From Draconibacterium orientale (GTDB lineage: Bacteria > Bacteroidota > Bacteroidia > Bacteroidales > Prolixibacteraceae), in contig DYSZ01000003.1 in assembly GCA_020726265.1 (NCBI GenBank), positions 1 to 57,175 on the forward strand: a DNA stretch of 57,175 bases. The letters are read 5' to 3'. The position numbers and the translations under genes were made by a program. How positions within the stretch are numbered: position 1 is the stretch's first letter; each line of letters begins with the position of its first letter. This document shows, in pieces, positions 35,625 through 45,795 of the stretch. The notes under the pieces were generated by a model that was given only the letters and a program-made list of their open reading frames with translations, searched no databases and had not been told where the DNA came from.

Positions 35625-36259
35625 AAAAACTGGCAGTAGTTTTCGTGTTAAGCTTTTTTATTACACAGGCAGCTGTTGCAAAAACTGAAAAATTCGGGAC
35701 TTGGGTTGAACTTACTTTTTCAAAGAAATTTCTAAAAAAATTTGAATTCAGTGTTATTCCAGAATTCAGGTTTCAGGACGATTTCACCATGGACGAATAC
35801 ATTTTTGAAGGCAAAATGGAATACAAACCATTCAAATTCCTGAATATCGCCACTTCTTACCGGTATGGAGTGAATGTTAAAAAAAGCGGAAATGAAAAAA
35901 TGCAGCATGGAGCTGTAGATATCACGGGGAAAACACGAATCAGCCGTTTTTATGCTTCGTTGCGCGCCCGCTTTACCAACGATGCTGACACCGATGAAAT
36001 TCAGTGGGAAACTTTTTATTTACGTCCGCGTGGAAAAATTGAATATAATATCAAAAACTGGAAAACCGACCCTTATTTTTCATACGAGTTTTATTACGAC
36101 TTTAAAAACAACTCTGTTTTTAAAGGCCGTTATGATATCGGTGCTAGCCGGAAAATAGGTAAAAACCACGAAGTGGGAGTTTATTCCAGGTATCAAGATT
36201 ACTACTACGCCAGGAAATCGGTAAACATCATCGGGTTAAACTATGCTTTCGGATTTTAA
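35621..36259 (+). CDS. DUF2490-family outer-membrane beta-barrel protein
   Basis: A 212-residue secreted protein with a signal peptide ending near AVA-KT (residue 20) followed by alternating hydrophobic strands typical of a small outer-membrane barrel: FGTWVELTFSKKF, YIFEGKMEYKPF, RFYASLRARF, YSRYQDYYYARK and the C-terminal LNYAFGF. It fits the DUF2490 family. The 4-base overlap with DUF4956 places it in the same transcript. It would be the outer-membrane partner of the CotH-VTC-DUF4956 cluster, which then spans cytoplasm, inner membrane and outer membrane. Function unknown. Confidence 0.82.
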   Translation: MKKLAVVFVLSFFITQAAVAKTEKFGTWVELTFSKKFLKKFEFSVIPEFRFQDDFTMDEYIFEGKMEYKPFKFLNIATSYRYGVNVKKSGNEKMQHGAVDITGKTRISRFYASLRARFTNDADTDEIQWETFYLRPRGKIEYNIKNWKTDPYFSYEFYYDFKNNSVFKGRYDIGASRKIGKNHEVGVYSRYQDYYYARKSVNIIGLNYAFGF

Positions 36260-36381
36260 GGCCAAAACGACAGCCTTGAATTGGTAAAAAGAATACTAAA
36301 AAAGCTTAAAGCACAACCCCTTTTGTAATTTTTTTATTCAACTTTAAACTGATAAAAAATTACAAGCTAAATATCGTAATC

Positions 36382-38133
36382 ATGGCCAGGACTATATTCT
36401 TCTTACTTACATTGTTAACAATATTTGCCTGCACACCCAAATCAGGCACTTCCGAAAAATCAGAAGAAACAAAACAACAGGATGCTAAAATGGAATGGTG
36501 GCGCGACGCGCGCTTTGGCATGTTTATCCACTGGGGTTTGTATTCCGTTCCGGCTGGTGAATGGGAAGGCAGGGAAATTCCCGGCATAAGTGAGTGGATT
36601 ATGCTCAGGGCAGGTATCCCAGTTAAAGATTATGAGCAATTAGCAGAGAATTTCAATCCTGTAAAATTCGATGCCGAAAAATGGGTGTTGCTGGCCAAAA
36701 ATGCTGGCATGAAATACATCGTTATCACTTCGAAACACCACGATGGTTTTGCAATGTTCCATTCAAAGGCAAGCCCGTATAATATTTACGATGCCACACC
36801 TTTTAAACGCGATCCATTGAAAGAACTTTCTGATGCTTGTAAAAAACACAATATCCGCCTTGGATTTTATTATTCGCAGGCACAAGACTGGCACGAACCC
36901 GGTGGCACCTATTCAGGAATTGAAAAAGGAACGCCACACTGGGATCCGACTTTAAAACACGATTCGCTGATGAATTACATTCAGCAAAAAGCGCTTCCCC
37001 AAGTAAAAGAAATTCTTGAGAATTATGGCGGGCTTGATATTCTCTGGTGGGACACCCCCATCGCAATGACTGAAGAAGCAGCAAAATTGCTGCAACACGA
37101 AGTGGACAAATACCCTAATCTTATCACAAACAACAGGCTTTACAGACCCTGGCCCGGCGATTTTTCAACGCCAGAACAATATGTTCCGCCAACCGGCCTC
37201 GATTACGACTGGGAAGTATGTATGACCATGAATACAAGCTGGGGCTATAAATGGTACGACAATAACTGGAAATCGGCTGAATCACTCATCCACATGTTGG
37301 TTGATATAGCCAGCAAAGGTGGCAATCTGCTGTTGAATGTCGGACCCACTGCTGAAGGAATTATTCCCGATTCGAGCGCGGTAAGGCTCGAACAAATAGG
37401 CAACTGGATGAAACAAAACGGAGAATCGGTTTATGGAACATCAGCAAGCCCGTTTTTTAAATTGCCTTGGGGGAGGTGTACACAAAGGCAGGAAAATGGA
37501 AACACAATTTTGTATCTTCATGTTTTGAACTGGCCTAAAGATCAGGTTTTGAAAATTCCCGGACTGAAAGCAAAAATTCAGGATGTTTACCTTCTTACCA
37601 ACCCCAAACAGAAATTTGCATGGAAATTCGAAAATGGCAATGTGCTTATTCATGCTCCTTCGGTAATTTTCGACCCGATTAACACAGTAATTGTGGTAAA
37701 AACCAAAGGCTACCTTAAAATAACAAGCAACATGCCCACATTGAAGGATGGGAAAATTGAGTTACCGGCTGAATTTTCCGACATCCATAACCCAGGCTAT
37801 GGAATTCATGCTGTACTCCATGGTTCGGGCGACAAGGCGGTAATAAAAAACTGGAGCGATTCAAGAGTTCAGGTAGAATGGATGTTTAATGTCTCAGAAC
37901 CTGGCATTTATAAAATTGAAAGTTTGATGAAGACAAAAGCTATTTGCGGTATTAATATAGGGGTTGGGGAACAAAACATAAAAACTGAAATTCAACCTTC
38001 GGATGATAAATTTGAGGTCGTTTTGCTTGGACAAATACAAATATCAGAACCAGGAAACAAGGTTTTAAACATTACGCCAGTCAAGGAAAATTGGGACGAG
38101 ATTGAAATAAAGAAAATTATTTTATCAAAATAA
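36382..38133 (+). CDS. GH29 alpha-L-fucosidase, lipoprotein
   Basis: Predicted GH29 retaining alpha-L-fucosidase of 583 residues, anchored as a lipoprotein (lipobox IFAC, Cys about 17). The catalytic (beta/alpha)8 barrel covers about residues 38-370: WWRDARFGMFIHWGLYSVPA, YIVITSKHHDGFAMFHS and RLGFYYSQAQDWH are classic GH29 segments, and the nucleophile aspartate lies in GGLDILWWDTPI (about 220). DIASKGGNLLLNVGPTAEG and the small beta domain follow, and a C-terminal beta module (about 445-583) may bind carbohydrate. It removes terminal fucose from glycans. It is not next to the Sus operons and stands alone as a + strand gene. Confidence 0.92.
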   Translation: MARTIFFLLTLLTIFACTPKSGTSEKSEETKQQDAKMEWWRDARFGMFIHWGLYSVPAGEWEGREIPGISEWIMLRAGIPVKDYEQLAENFNPVKFDAEKWVLLAKNAGMKYIVITSKHHDGFAMFHSKASPYNIYDATPFKRDPLKELSDACKKHNIRLGFYYSQAQDWHEPGGTYSGIEKGTPHWDPTLKHDSLMNYIQQKALPQVKEILENYGGLDILWWDTPIAMTEEAAKLLQHEVDKYPNLITNNRLYRPWPGDFSTPEQYVPPTGLDYDWEVCMTMNTSWGYKWYDNNWKSAESLIHMLVDIASKGGNLLLNVGPTAEGIIPDSSAVRLEQIGNWMKQNGESVYGTSASPFFKLPWGRCTQRQENGNTILYLHVLNWPKDQVLKIPGLKAKIQDVYLLTNPKQKFAWKFENGNVLIHAPSVIFDPINTVIVVKTKGYLKITSNMPTLKDGKIELPAEFSDIHNPGYGIHAVLHGSGDKAVIKNWSDSRVQVEWMFNVSEPGIYKIESLMKTKAICGINIGVGEQNIKTEIQPSDDKFEVVLLGQIQISEPGNKVLNITPVKENWDEIEIKKIILSK

Positions 38134-38369
38134 ATTTATTTGCCTGTAATAAAATAACTTGTATCAAACATTTATCTATCCTGGATCCAATTTAATTGAA
38201 ATCCGGAATAACGTTTCTAAAACCTGACAAATCTCATGTAACTTATTTTTATTTCTCAATTTGGGATAAAGTAACTAAAAGTGAAAAATTACTTTATCCA
38301 TAGTTCCATGATTTTGAAAAACATTCTTTTACTTTACCTCCGGTCTTATATAGGGGGAATTTATACTTT

Positions 38370-41246
38370 ATGGATTTTAGCAGAAAATCGACTGAAGAGT
38401 TAATTGCAGCACTGCAGTCGTTACAACAGAATTATGATAATGTTCTAAATCTGTATGAAGCGAAGCTTAGTGAAAGCCTTCATACAGAGCAGTCGTTAAT
38501 TAAGAATGAGGCAAACATTCAAGCCATCATCGAAAATTCTCTTGACAGTATCTGGTCGATCGATACAAAATATAACATTCAGTATATCAACGATATTTTT
38601 TCAGATTCATTTTTTCAATCTTTCGGTGTACAACTTGCAAAAGGAGTAAATATTCTTGAGTCGTTGCCCGAAGAACTCAGGTCAACCTGGAAAGAGCGAT
38701 ACGACAGGGCATTTAACAACGAGCATTTTGTTTTTGAGGATCGAATTGATCTTGAAAATTCCACTGTTTATATAGAAGTGGCAATTAACCCGGTAATAGT
38801 AAACGGGAAAGTAGTTGGAGCATCGTTTTTTGGAAAAGATATCACTGAGCGAAAACTTACTGAGGAGGCACTCAGGGAAAACGAAGAGATTTTCAGTCAT
38901 TTTATGGAAAACAGCCCGGTTTATGTTTTCTTTAAAGACAGTAATATTAATACATTGCGACTTAGCCGTAATTATGAGCATATGCTTGGCCGTCCACTCA
39001 GCGAAATCATCGGTAAATCAATGTTAAATCCGTTTCCGCCTGAAATTGCAAAAAAAATGATTGAGGATGATGAACGGATTTTACATGGCGGAAAAACAGC
39101 AATAATTGAAGAAGAATTTAACGGGAGACATTTTACAACTATCAAGTTCCCGATTTCGATAAACAACAAACCCAAATACCTGGCCGGCTACACCATCGAT
39201 ATTACCGACCGGAAAAAAACCGAAGATTCGTTGCTGAAATCGGAAAATGCGATGAAGAAAGCTTCAGAAAACTGGAATCGGACATTCCAGGCAATGCACA
39301 GCGGAATTGCACTTCTCGATAAAAACCAGAAGATCATTCAATCGAACGAGGCATTACATCATTTTCTGAACACAAATGAAAATGACCTGGTAAATAAAGA
39401 TATATTTTCAATTCTGCCTGAACTTCAGACTGGTTCTACAAATCCGCTCAGTTTGATGAAGCAGAATAAAGTATGCGAATCAGGCGAAATAGAATTGAGA
39501 AACCGTATTTTTGATGTGATTTTCGATCCTGTTATCGATGAATATCAACAAATTACGGGAACAGTGTTTATAATGAATGATATCACCCAACGCAAACGGG
39601 AAGAGAACATTCAACATATTTTATATGAAATAACGGGTAATCCGGCTCACGAAAAATCGATTGAAGAACTGCTTGTTGTGGTTCGGAACGAACTGAGCAA
39701 AGTGCTTGACACCACCAATTTTTTTGTGGCTTTACACAATTCAAAAACCGGAAAACTGAGGAAAATAATTTTCGAAGACGAAAAAGACGACTTTATTGAA
39801 TGGGATGCAAGCAAATCATTGTCTGGACAGATAATGAAAACAGGAAAGGCTTTACTTTTGAATAGCCGAGATGAAGCCTTGTTTGCTGCCGAAAACAACA
39901 TTGAACTGTTAGGATCACCGGCAGCCTGCTGGTTGGGTGTACCAATTATTCAGGGCGATCAGGCAATTGGGGTAATAGTTGTACAAAGCTATACAAACGA
40001 AAACGCTTATGATGGTTCAACCATCAGACTTTTAAAACTGATAGCGCACGAACTATCGATTGTTATTGAACGGAAAAAAATGATTGAAGACCTTGTGGCA
40101 GCAAAAGAAAAAGCTGAAGAAAGCGACCGGTTGAAATCGGCATTTCTGGCCAATGTAAGTCACGAAATCAGAACACCAATGAACGGCATTCTGGGTTTCG
40201 CCGATTTATTGAAACAACCTGAACTTACTGGTGAAGAACTGCATCAGTTTATCGGAATTATTGAAAAAAGCGGCGAGCGAATGCTTAACATCATTAACGA
40301 CCTGATTAATATCTCGAAAATTGAATCGGGTCAGATGGACATCAACACCAGTGAAACAAACATTAACGAACAAATAGAATTTCTCTACAACTTTTTTCTA
40401 CCTGAAGCAAAACAGAAAAAAATAGAATTAAATCACACCTGTCCGTTACCTGTCAGCCGTTCGTTTATTACAACCGACAGGGAAAAGTTATATGCCATAT
40501 TAACTAACCTGATTAAAAATGCGCTGAAATTCACCCCATCGGGAAGCATCAGTTTTGGTTATCAGTTATCTGAGAATAAAGTTCTGTTTTACGTAAAAGA
40601 CACTGGAATAGGCATTCTGCTGAACAAGCAGAAAACAATTTTCGAACGATTTGTGCAGGCCAACTCCGACCACAAATCACGTTTCGAAGGTGCCGGACTC
40701 GGCTTGGCAATTTCAAAAGCATATATCGAAATGTTGGGCGGTAAAATCTGGGTCGAATCGGAAGTAGGAACAGGAACCAGTTTCTATTTTACACTTCCAA
40801 CTACCTGTACATCAAAACGGGAAAAAGAAGCTGATGACGATGCGAAACTGTGGTATAATGATTTATCAGATACAGCAAAAACTGTATTAATTGCCGAAGA
40901 CGATGAGATTTCAATGCTTTACATAAAAAGAATGCTTGAGGAATTTAATGTTGAACTTTTTGAGGCTAGAAACGGAGCCGAAGCTGTTGAAATCTGCCGG
41001 AATCATCCCGAAATTTCGCTGGTACTCATGGATATTAATATGCCTGAACTCAATGGGTTTGAGGCATCAAAACGAATAAAACAATTCAGGCCGGAACTTA
41101 CAATGATTGCACAAACAGCATACGCATTGGAACACGATATTGAAAATTACAAAGATCCGTTTGATGGGTATATCACAAAACCAATTAAAACAGATGAAAT
41201 AAAACAACTCATCTGCAACGAATTATACAATAACAAGGTCTGCTGA
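38370..41246 (+). CDS. Hybrid sensor histidine kinase with PAS, GAF and receiver domains
   Basis: A 958-residue soluble signalling protein without signal peptide or membrane helix. Order: N-terminal coiled coil (1-45), PAS (about 48-160, ending ASFFGKDITERK), PAS (about 170-283), PAS (about 300-415), GAF (about 425-575), HisKA dimerisation domain with the phosphorylated His in NVSHEIRTPMNGILGF (about residue 597), HATPase (about 700-815: NLIKNALKFTPSGSI, GAGLGLAISKAY) and a C-terminal receiver (about 838-955: LIAEDDE, LVLMDINMPELNGFEA, phospho-Asp about 888, terminal Lys in GYITKPIK). All catalytic residues are present. Its output partner is not encoded nearby. The RND operon 200 bases downstream may or may not be a target. 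Confidence 0.92.
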   Translation: MDFSRKSTEELIAALQSLQQNYDNVLNLYEAKLSESLHTEQSLIKNEANIQAIIENSLDSIWSIDTKYNIQYINDIFSDSFFQSFGVQLAKGVNILESLPEELRSTWKERYDRAFNNEHFVFEDRIDLENSTVYIEVAINPVIVNGKVVGASFFGKDITERKLTEEALRENEEIFSHFMENSPVYVFFKDSNINTLRLSRNYEHMLGRPLSEIIGKSMLNPFPPEIAKKMIEDDERILHGGKTAIIEEEFNGRHFTTIKFPISINNKPKYLAGYTIDITDRKKTEDSLLKSENAMKKASENWNRTFQAMHSGIALLDKNQKIIQSNEALHHFLNTNENDLVNKDIFSILPELQTGSTNPLSLMKQNKVCESGEIELRNRIFDVIFDPVIDEYQQITGTVFIMNDITQRKREENIQHILYEITGNPAHEKSIEELLVVVRNELSKVLDTTNFFVALHNSKTGKLRKIIFEDEKDDFIEWDASKSLSGQIMKTGKALLLNSRDEALFAAENNIELLGSPAACWLGVPIIQGDQAIGVIVVQSYTNENAYDGSTIRLLKLIAHELSIVIERKKMIEDLVAAKEKAEESDRLKSAFLANVSHEIRTPMNGILGFADLLKQPELTGEELHQFIGIIEKSGERMLNIINDLINISKIESGQMDINTSETNINEQIEFLYNFFLPEAKQKKIELNHTCPLPVSRSFITTDREKLYAILTNLIKNALKFTPSGSISFGYQLSENKVLFYVKDTGIGILLNKQKTIFERFVQANSDHKSRFEGAGLGLAISKAYIEMLGGKIWVESEVGTGTSFYFTLPTTCTSKREKEADDDAKLWYNDLSDTAKTVLIAEDDEISMLYIKRMLEEFNVELFEARNGAEAVEICRNHPEISLVLMDINMPELNGFEASKRIKQFRPELTMIAQTAYALEHDIENYKDPFDGYITKPIKTDEIKQLICNELYNNKVC

Positions 41247-41337
41247 TTTCTTTTATGATAAACCTCACTGCTGTTAATTTTACTTTATTGGTCTTGTCGC
41301 AAAAAAAATAAGTAAAAAACTGAAAGTAAAACGAAAT

Positions 41338-41394
41338 TAAGGTGTCAAACTTTTAAATTCGATTTATAACTTTAAAATTCGATTTTACACCTTA
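41338..41394. repeat. Candidate operator repeats upstream of the metal efflux operon
   Basis: Two exact copies of AAATTCGATTT begin at 41355 and 41375, 20 bases apart, which is two helical turns. They are framed by an inverted pair TAAGGTGT (41338-41345) and ACACCTTA (41387-41394). The start of the RND gene is 56 bases further on. A regulator-binding site is inferred. Confidence 0.5.
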
Positions 41395-41449
41395 CATAGA
41401 GGTGAACTGAATCAGTATGTATTACTTAATTAATCGGTAAACCAACATC

Positions 41450-44400
41450 ATGCTTGATAAAATTCTCGATTTCAGCATAAAGAATAAACTTATTGTTATT
41501 CTTTTCACCCTATCGGTTGCGGCATTCGGAATATTTGCTGTTTTGCACATTCCGGTGGGCGCTGTTCCCGACATAACCAACAACCAGATACAGGTAATCA
41601 CCACTTCGGACAACCTTTCCACCCAGGAAATTGAGCAGTTTATAACTGCTCCGGTAGAAATGGAAATGGCCAACCTGCCGGCTGTTAAGGAAATCCGCTC
41701 GGTTTCGAAATTCGGGTTATCGGTTGTAACAGTGGTATTCGACGATAATATTGGCACTTACCTGCCCCGTCAATTAATTGCCGAAAAAATTAAAAATGCG
41801 TCAACCAATATTCCCGAAGGATTCGGAACACCAGAAATGGGGCCGATTACAACGGGTTTGGGCGAAATTTACCAATATACACTGGATGTAAAACCGGGTT
41901 ACGAAGGCAAATACACAGCCATGGATTTACGCACCATTCAGGATTGGGTGGTAAAACGACGGTTGTCGGGCATCAACGGAGTTGTTGAAATCAATAGTTG
42001 GGGCGGCTATCTGAAACAGTACGAAGTGGCCATCGATCCGGTTCGTTTGCAGGGTGCAGGGGTTACGCTGATGGATATTTTTTCCGCTATCGAATCAAAC
42101 AACAGTATTTCTGGCGGTGCTTACATCGAAAAAACCAACCAAAGCTACTTTATCAGGGGCGATGGACAGGTAAAATCGCTCGACGATATTAAGAACACTG
42201 TTGTTGTCAACAACAATGGAATCCCTTTACTGATAGGCGATTTGGCCGAAGTACGGTTTGGAAACGCCAATCGTTTTGGCGCAATCACTTCTAATGGGAA
42301 AGGTGAAACTGTGTTGGGGCAGATAATGATGCTTAAAGATGCCAACTCAAAAGAGGTAATTACTGAAGTTAAAAACCGTGTGGCCGAAATTCAGAGTAAC
42401 CTCCCCGAAGGTGTTTTCATCAACCCGATTCTCGAACGCAGCGAACTCATTTCAAAAACATCGTTCACCGTGGCCGAGAACCTGATTTTAGGTGCAATCA
42501 TCGTTATGTTTACTGTGGTTTTGCTGTTAGGCAATATACGTTCAGCGCTGGTAATCGCATCGATGATTCCGTTGATTTTGCTTTTCACTATCGCGATGAT
42601 GTTCATATTTAAAATCGACGCTAACCTGATGAGCCTTGGTGCTTTAGACTTCGGGGTAATGATTGACGGAGCAGTGATTATCGTGGAATTTATCGCCATT
42701 AAAATAACAGCCCAAAAAGCTGCAATAGACGGCTTTCTGGGCGATGATCGCCAGTCGCTGCTCGACAGGATTTCTTTCAGCGGTGCTTCAAAAATGATGA
42801 ATTCTGCCATTTTCGGGCAAGTCATTATTCTCATCGTATTTATTCCTATCCTCTCGCTTCAGGGTGTTGAAGGAAAAATGTTCCGCCCGATGGCACTTTC
42901 GTTTTCGTTTGCTATCATCGGTGCCATGATTTTTGGAATCACTTGGTTACCAGTAGCCTGCTCGCTTTTCCTAAAACCTGAAAAACCGGGGAAACGGAAC
43001 ATATCGACATGGATTATGGACTTCGCTTACAAAACATACGTTCCCTCTATAAAATGGTCGTGCGGTCACAAAAAAACAGTGCTTGGCGCTGCGCTTTTGT
43101 CGCTTGTGTTTATCGGATTCCTGTTTTCGCGAATGGGTGGTGAGTTTGTTCCTACCCTTGACGAGGGAGATTTTGTAATCCAGCCGGTGCTGAAAACCGG
43201 CACATCGCTCACAAAGACTGTTGAAATGACTACCAAAATGGAAAACATCCTCATCGATAAGTTTCCGGAAGTTGATCAGATTGTGAGCAGGATTGGCGCA
43301 GCCGAAGTTCCGACAGACCCGATGTCGATGGAAGAAATAGATATGATTATCAAGCTTAAGCCGAGAGAAACATGGGTAAATGCCGAAACAAAAGAAGAGT
43401 TAGCCGAAAAATTCAAGGAAGCGCTATCGTTGATTCCGGGCGTTGAATATGAATTCACGCAACCCATAGAAATGCGTTTTAATGAGCTGATTACGGGGGT
43501 ACGGTCTGATATTGCCATCAAAATTTTTGGCGACGATTTAGAATACATCAACCGAAAGGCTATCGAAATAAAAAACCTGATTGCTGATGTTCCCGGTGCA
43601 GGCGACGTGATACTGGAGAAAACAGCAGGTTTACCGCAAATCAAAATAGAATACCAGCGCGAAAAAATTGCGTATTACGGCCTCGATATCAAAACGCTGA
43701 ATGGTTACCTGGCCGCGGCCTTTGGTGGCGAAAAGGCAGGCACAGTTTTCGAGGGCGAAAAGCGCTTCGATCTGGTAATTCGTCTGCAAAAGCAAAACCG
43801 CACCGACCTGGAAGATATCAAACGCTTGTTTGTGCCTTTGGAAAATGGCAATCAGATTCCTCTCTCAGAAGTGGCGCGCATTGAATATGCCGAAGGCCCT
43901 GCTAAAATCTCGCGTGAAAATACACACCGCCGGGTGGTGGTTAGTGTAAATGTGCGTAACCGCGATTTACAGTCGGTGGTGGAGGATATTCAGGCCAAAA
44001 TTGACAAAAACGTTACATTGAAACCCGGCAATTACATTTCCTACGGTGGCCAGTTCGAAAACCTTCAAAATGCAACCGACAGGCTTATTTTTGCCGTACC
44101 AGTGGCTCTGCTCCTTATTTTTATCTTCCTCCATTTTGCGTTTAAATCAATTAAAGACGCTGCATTGATATTCACCGCAATACCCCTCTCTGCAGTGGGT
44201 GGCGTGGTACTTTTATGGCTCAGGGGAATGCCGTTCAGTGTTTCGGCAGGAGTTGGTTTTATTGCACTTTTCGGGATTGCAGTGCTCAACGGAATTGTGT
44301 TAATTGAACATTTGAAAGAATTGCAGCACAGCGGAATAACCGACATGCGCGAATTGATTCTGAAAGGTACAAAAAACAGGCTTCGTCCGGTGATGCTCAC

Positions 44401-45790
44401 CGCTGGTGCAGCAGCAATGGGATTTCTGCCGATGGCAATTTCAAACGGAGCTGGTGCCGAAGTACAGCGCCCGTTGGCAACCGTGGTTATTGGTGGTTTA
44501 TTTACATCCACTTTGCTTACAATGATTGCACTGCCGCTATTGTTCGAAATTTTCTACAACATTAAAGGATTTAAACTCTTGCCTTTTAAAGTGATTCGCT
44601 CAAAAACCGTAATTATACTTGCCCTGATTTCGTTCACTGCTTTTTCATCCGGTGCACAAACAAAACAACTTTCACTCACCGAAATTATTGATATTGCCAT
44701 TGTTAACAGCCGCGAAATTGGTGCTGCACAACTAAAAGTTGAGGAGAGCAAAGTGCTGAAATCGACAGGTTTTGCACTCGAAAAAACAGCATTTACTTAT
44801 GGGACTGACCAAAACAACATTGCTGAAAACGGACACCCGCTGAACGTAGCCGGAGTTGTACAGGGATTCAGCTTCCCCACTTTGTACAGTGCACGAACCA
44901 GCGCGTTGAAAATCGACATTCAAAAAGCAGAACTGATGCTCGAAATACAGAAAGCAGCGCTCAAAAAAGAAATATCATTGTGTTATTTCGCCATTCAGCA
45001 AAACCTTGGTAAAATACAGCTGTACAAAAGTATCGACAGTTTATACACCGTGCTGCTTAAAAATGCCACACTCCGGTTCGAAAAAGGCAATTTGAGCCAA
45101 CTCGATATGCTCAGCATAAAAGCCCGGCAACAAGCAGTAAAGCTCAACCTTGGCAGTTTCAAAACACAGCACCAACAGCTGCTACAGAAACTAAAAATGC
45201 TGATGAATTACAACGAAGATTTTTCAATTCCTGAAATGGCCGAGGTGCTCCCCACTCCACCCGACAGTCTGCCCGTGAATGCTTTTTACCAGTTGGTTTT
45301 ATTGCAGGACAAAACCAGTGAGGCGATGCTGAAAATTGAAAAAAACAAGTTACTACCCGATTTTTCGCTAAACTATTTTGTGGGAAGCAACAAATACCAA
45401 AATTCAAAATATTACCATGGTTTCGAAGTGGAATTGGCAATGCCACTCATTTTTGGTGGTCAGCAGGCGCAGAAAAAGTCGTCGGAAATTGCTTTGAATG
45501 CACAGCAACTGCTCACCCAAAACGAAATTGCACGGCTAAAAAACCGCTGGAATCAACTGAAAAAGGAAACACAAAAATACAGTGAACTGATTGCCTATTA
45601 CAATGAAACCGGCAAATTGCTGTACGACGAAATTCTGAGGGCCACCACCATCAACCTGCAAAGCGGCGAAACCGACCTTTTCAAATTTACCTACAACTTT
45701 GAAACGGCTGTACAGATAAAAATCGACTATCTCGATAACTTGCTCAATTACAATACGCTTTTACTTGAACAAATGTATCTTTCCAACTAA
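41450..45790 (+). CDS. CzcA/CusA-type heavy-metal RND pump fused to a TolC-like outer-membrane factor
   Basis: A 1446-residue fusion. Residues 1 to about 1040 are an RND exporter (12 helices, two large periplasmic loops) of the heavy-metal group: DFGVMIDGAVIIVE carries D400, D406 and E413, the proton-relay set of the CzcA (zinc/cobalt/cadmium) class. From about residue 1050 a second signal-like helix (TVIILALISFTAFSSGAQ) leads into a TolC-family outer-membrane channel domain (about 1070-1446; SLTEIIDIAIVNSREI, FEKGNLSQLDMLSIKARQQA). Separate czcC is therefore not needed; the adaptor gene follows 5 bases later. The N-terminal periplasmic loops lack the CusA methionine pairs, so divalent cations other than copper are likelier. 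Such fusions are known in Bacteroidota. Confidence 0.93.
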   Translation: MLDKILDFSIKNKLIVILFTLSVAAFGIFAVLHIPVGAVPDITNNQIQVITTSDNLSTQEIEQFITAPVEMEMANLPAVKEIRSVSKFGLSVVTVVFDDNIGTYLPRQLIAEKIKNASTNIPEGFGTPEMGPITTGLGEIYQYTLDVKPGYEGKYTAMDLRTIQDWVVKRRLSGINGVVEINSWGGYLKQYEVAIDPVRLQGAGVTLMDIFSAIESNNSISGGAYIEKTNQSYFIRGDGQVKSLDDIKNTVVVNNNGIPLLIGDLAEVRFGNANRFGAITSNGKGETVLGQIMMLKDANSKEVITEVKNRVAEIQSNLPEGVFINPILERSELISKTSFTVAENLILGAIIVMFTVVLLLGNIRSALVIASMIPLILLFTIAMMFIFKIDANLMSLGALDFGVMIDGAVIIVEFIAIKITAQKAAIDGFLGDDRQSLLDRISFSGASKMMNSAIFGQVIILIVFIPILSLQGVEGKMFRPMALSFSFAIIGAMIFGITWLPVACSLFLKPEKPGKRNISTWIMDFAYKTYVPSIKWSCGHKKTVLGAALLSLVFIGFLFSRMGGEFVPTLDEGDFVIQPVLKTGTSLTKTVEMTTKMENILIDKFPEVDQIVSRIGAAEVPTDPMSMEEIDMIIKLKPRETWVNAETKEELAEKFKEALSLIPGVEYEFTQPIEMRFNELITGVRSDIAIKIFGDDLEYINRKAIEIKNLIADVPGAGDVILEKTAGLPQIKIEYQREKIAYYGLDIKTLNGYLAAAFGGEKAGTVFEGEKRFDLVIRLQKQNRTDLEDIKRLFVPLENGNQIPLSEVARIEYAEGPAKISRENTHRRVVVSVNVRNRDLQSVVEDIQAKIDKNVTLKPGNYISYGGQFENLQNATDRLIFAVPVALLLIFIFLHFAFKSIKDAALIFTAIPLSAVGGVVLLWLRGMPFSVSAGVGFIALFGIAVLNGIVLIEHLKELQHSGITDMRELILKGTKNRLRPVMLTAGAAAMGFLPMAISNGAGAEVQRPLATVVIGGLFTSTLLTMIALPLLFEIFYNIKGFKLLPFKVIRSKTVIILALISFTAFSSGAQTKQLSLTEIIDIAIVNSREIGAAQLKVEESKVLKSTGFALEKTAFTYGTDQNNIAENGHPLNVAGVVQGFSFPTLYSARTSALKIDIQKAELMLEIQKAALKKEISLCYFAIQQNLGKIQLYKSIDSLYTVLLKNATLRFEKGNLSQLDMLSIKARQQAVKLNLGSFKTQHQQLLQKLKMLMNYNEDFSIPEMAEVLPTPPDSLPVNAFYQLVLLQDKTSEAMLKIEKNKLLPDFSLNYFVGSNKYQNSKYYHGFEVELAMPLIFGGQQAQKKSSEIALNAQQLLTQNEIARLKNRWNQLKKETQKYSELIAYYNETGKLLYDEILRATTINLQSGETDLFKFTYNFETAVQIKIDYLDNLLNYNTLLLEQMYLSN

Positions 45791-45795
45791 AAAAA

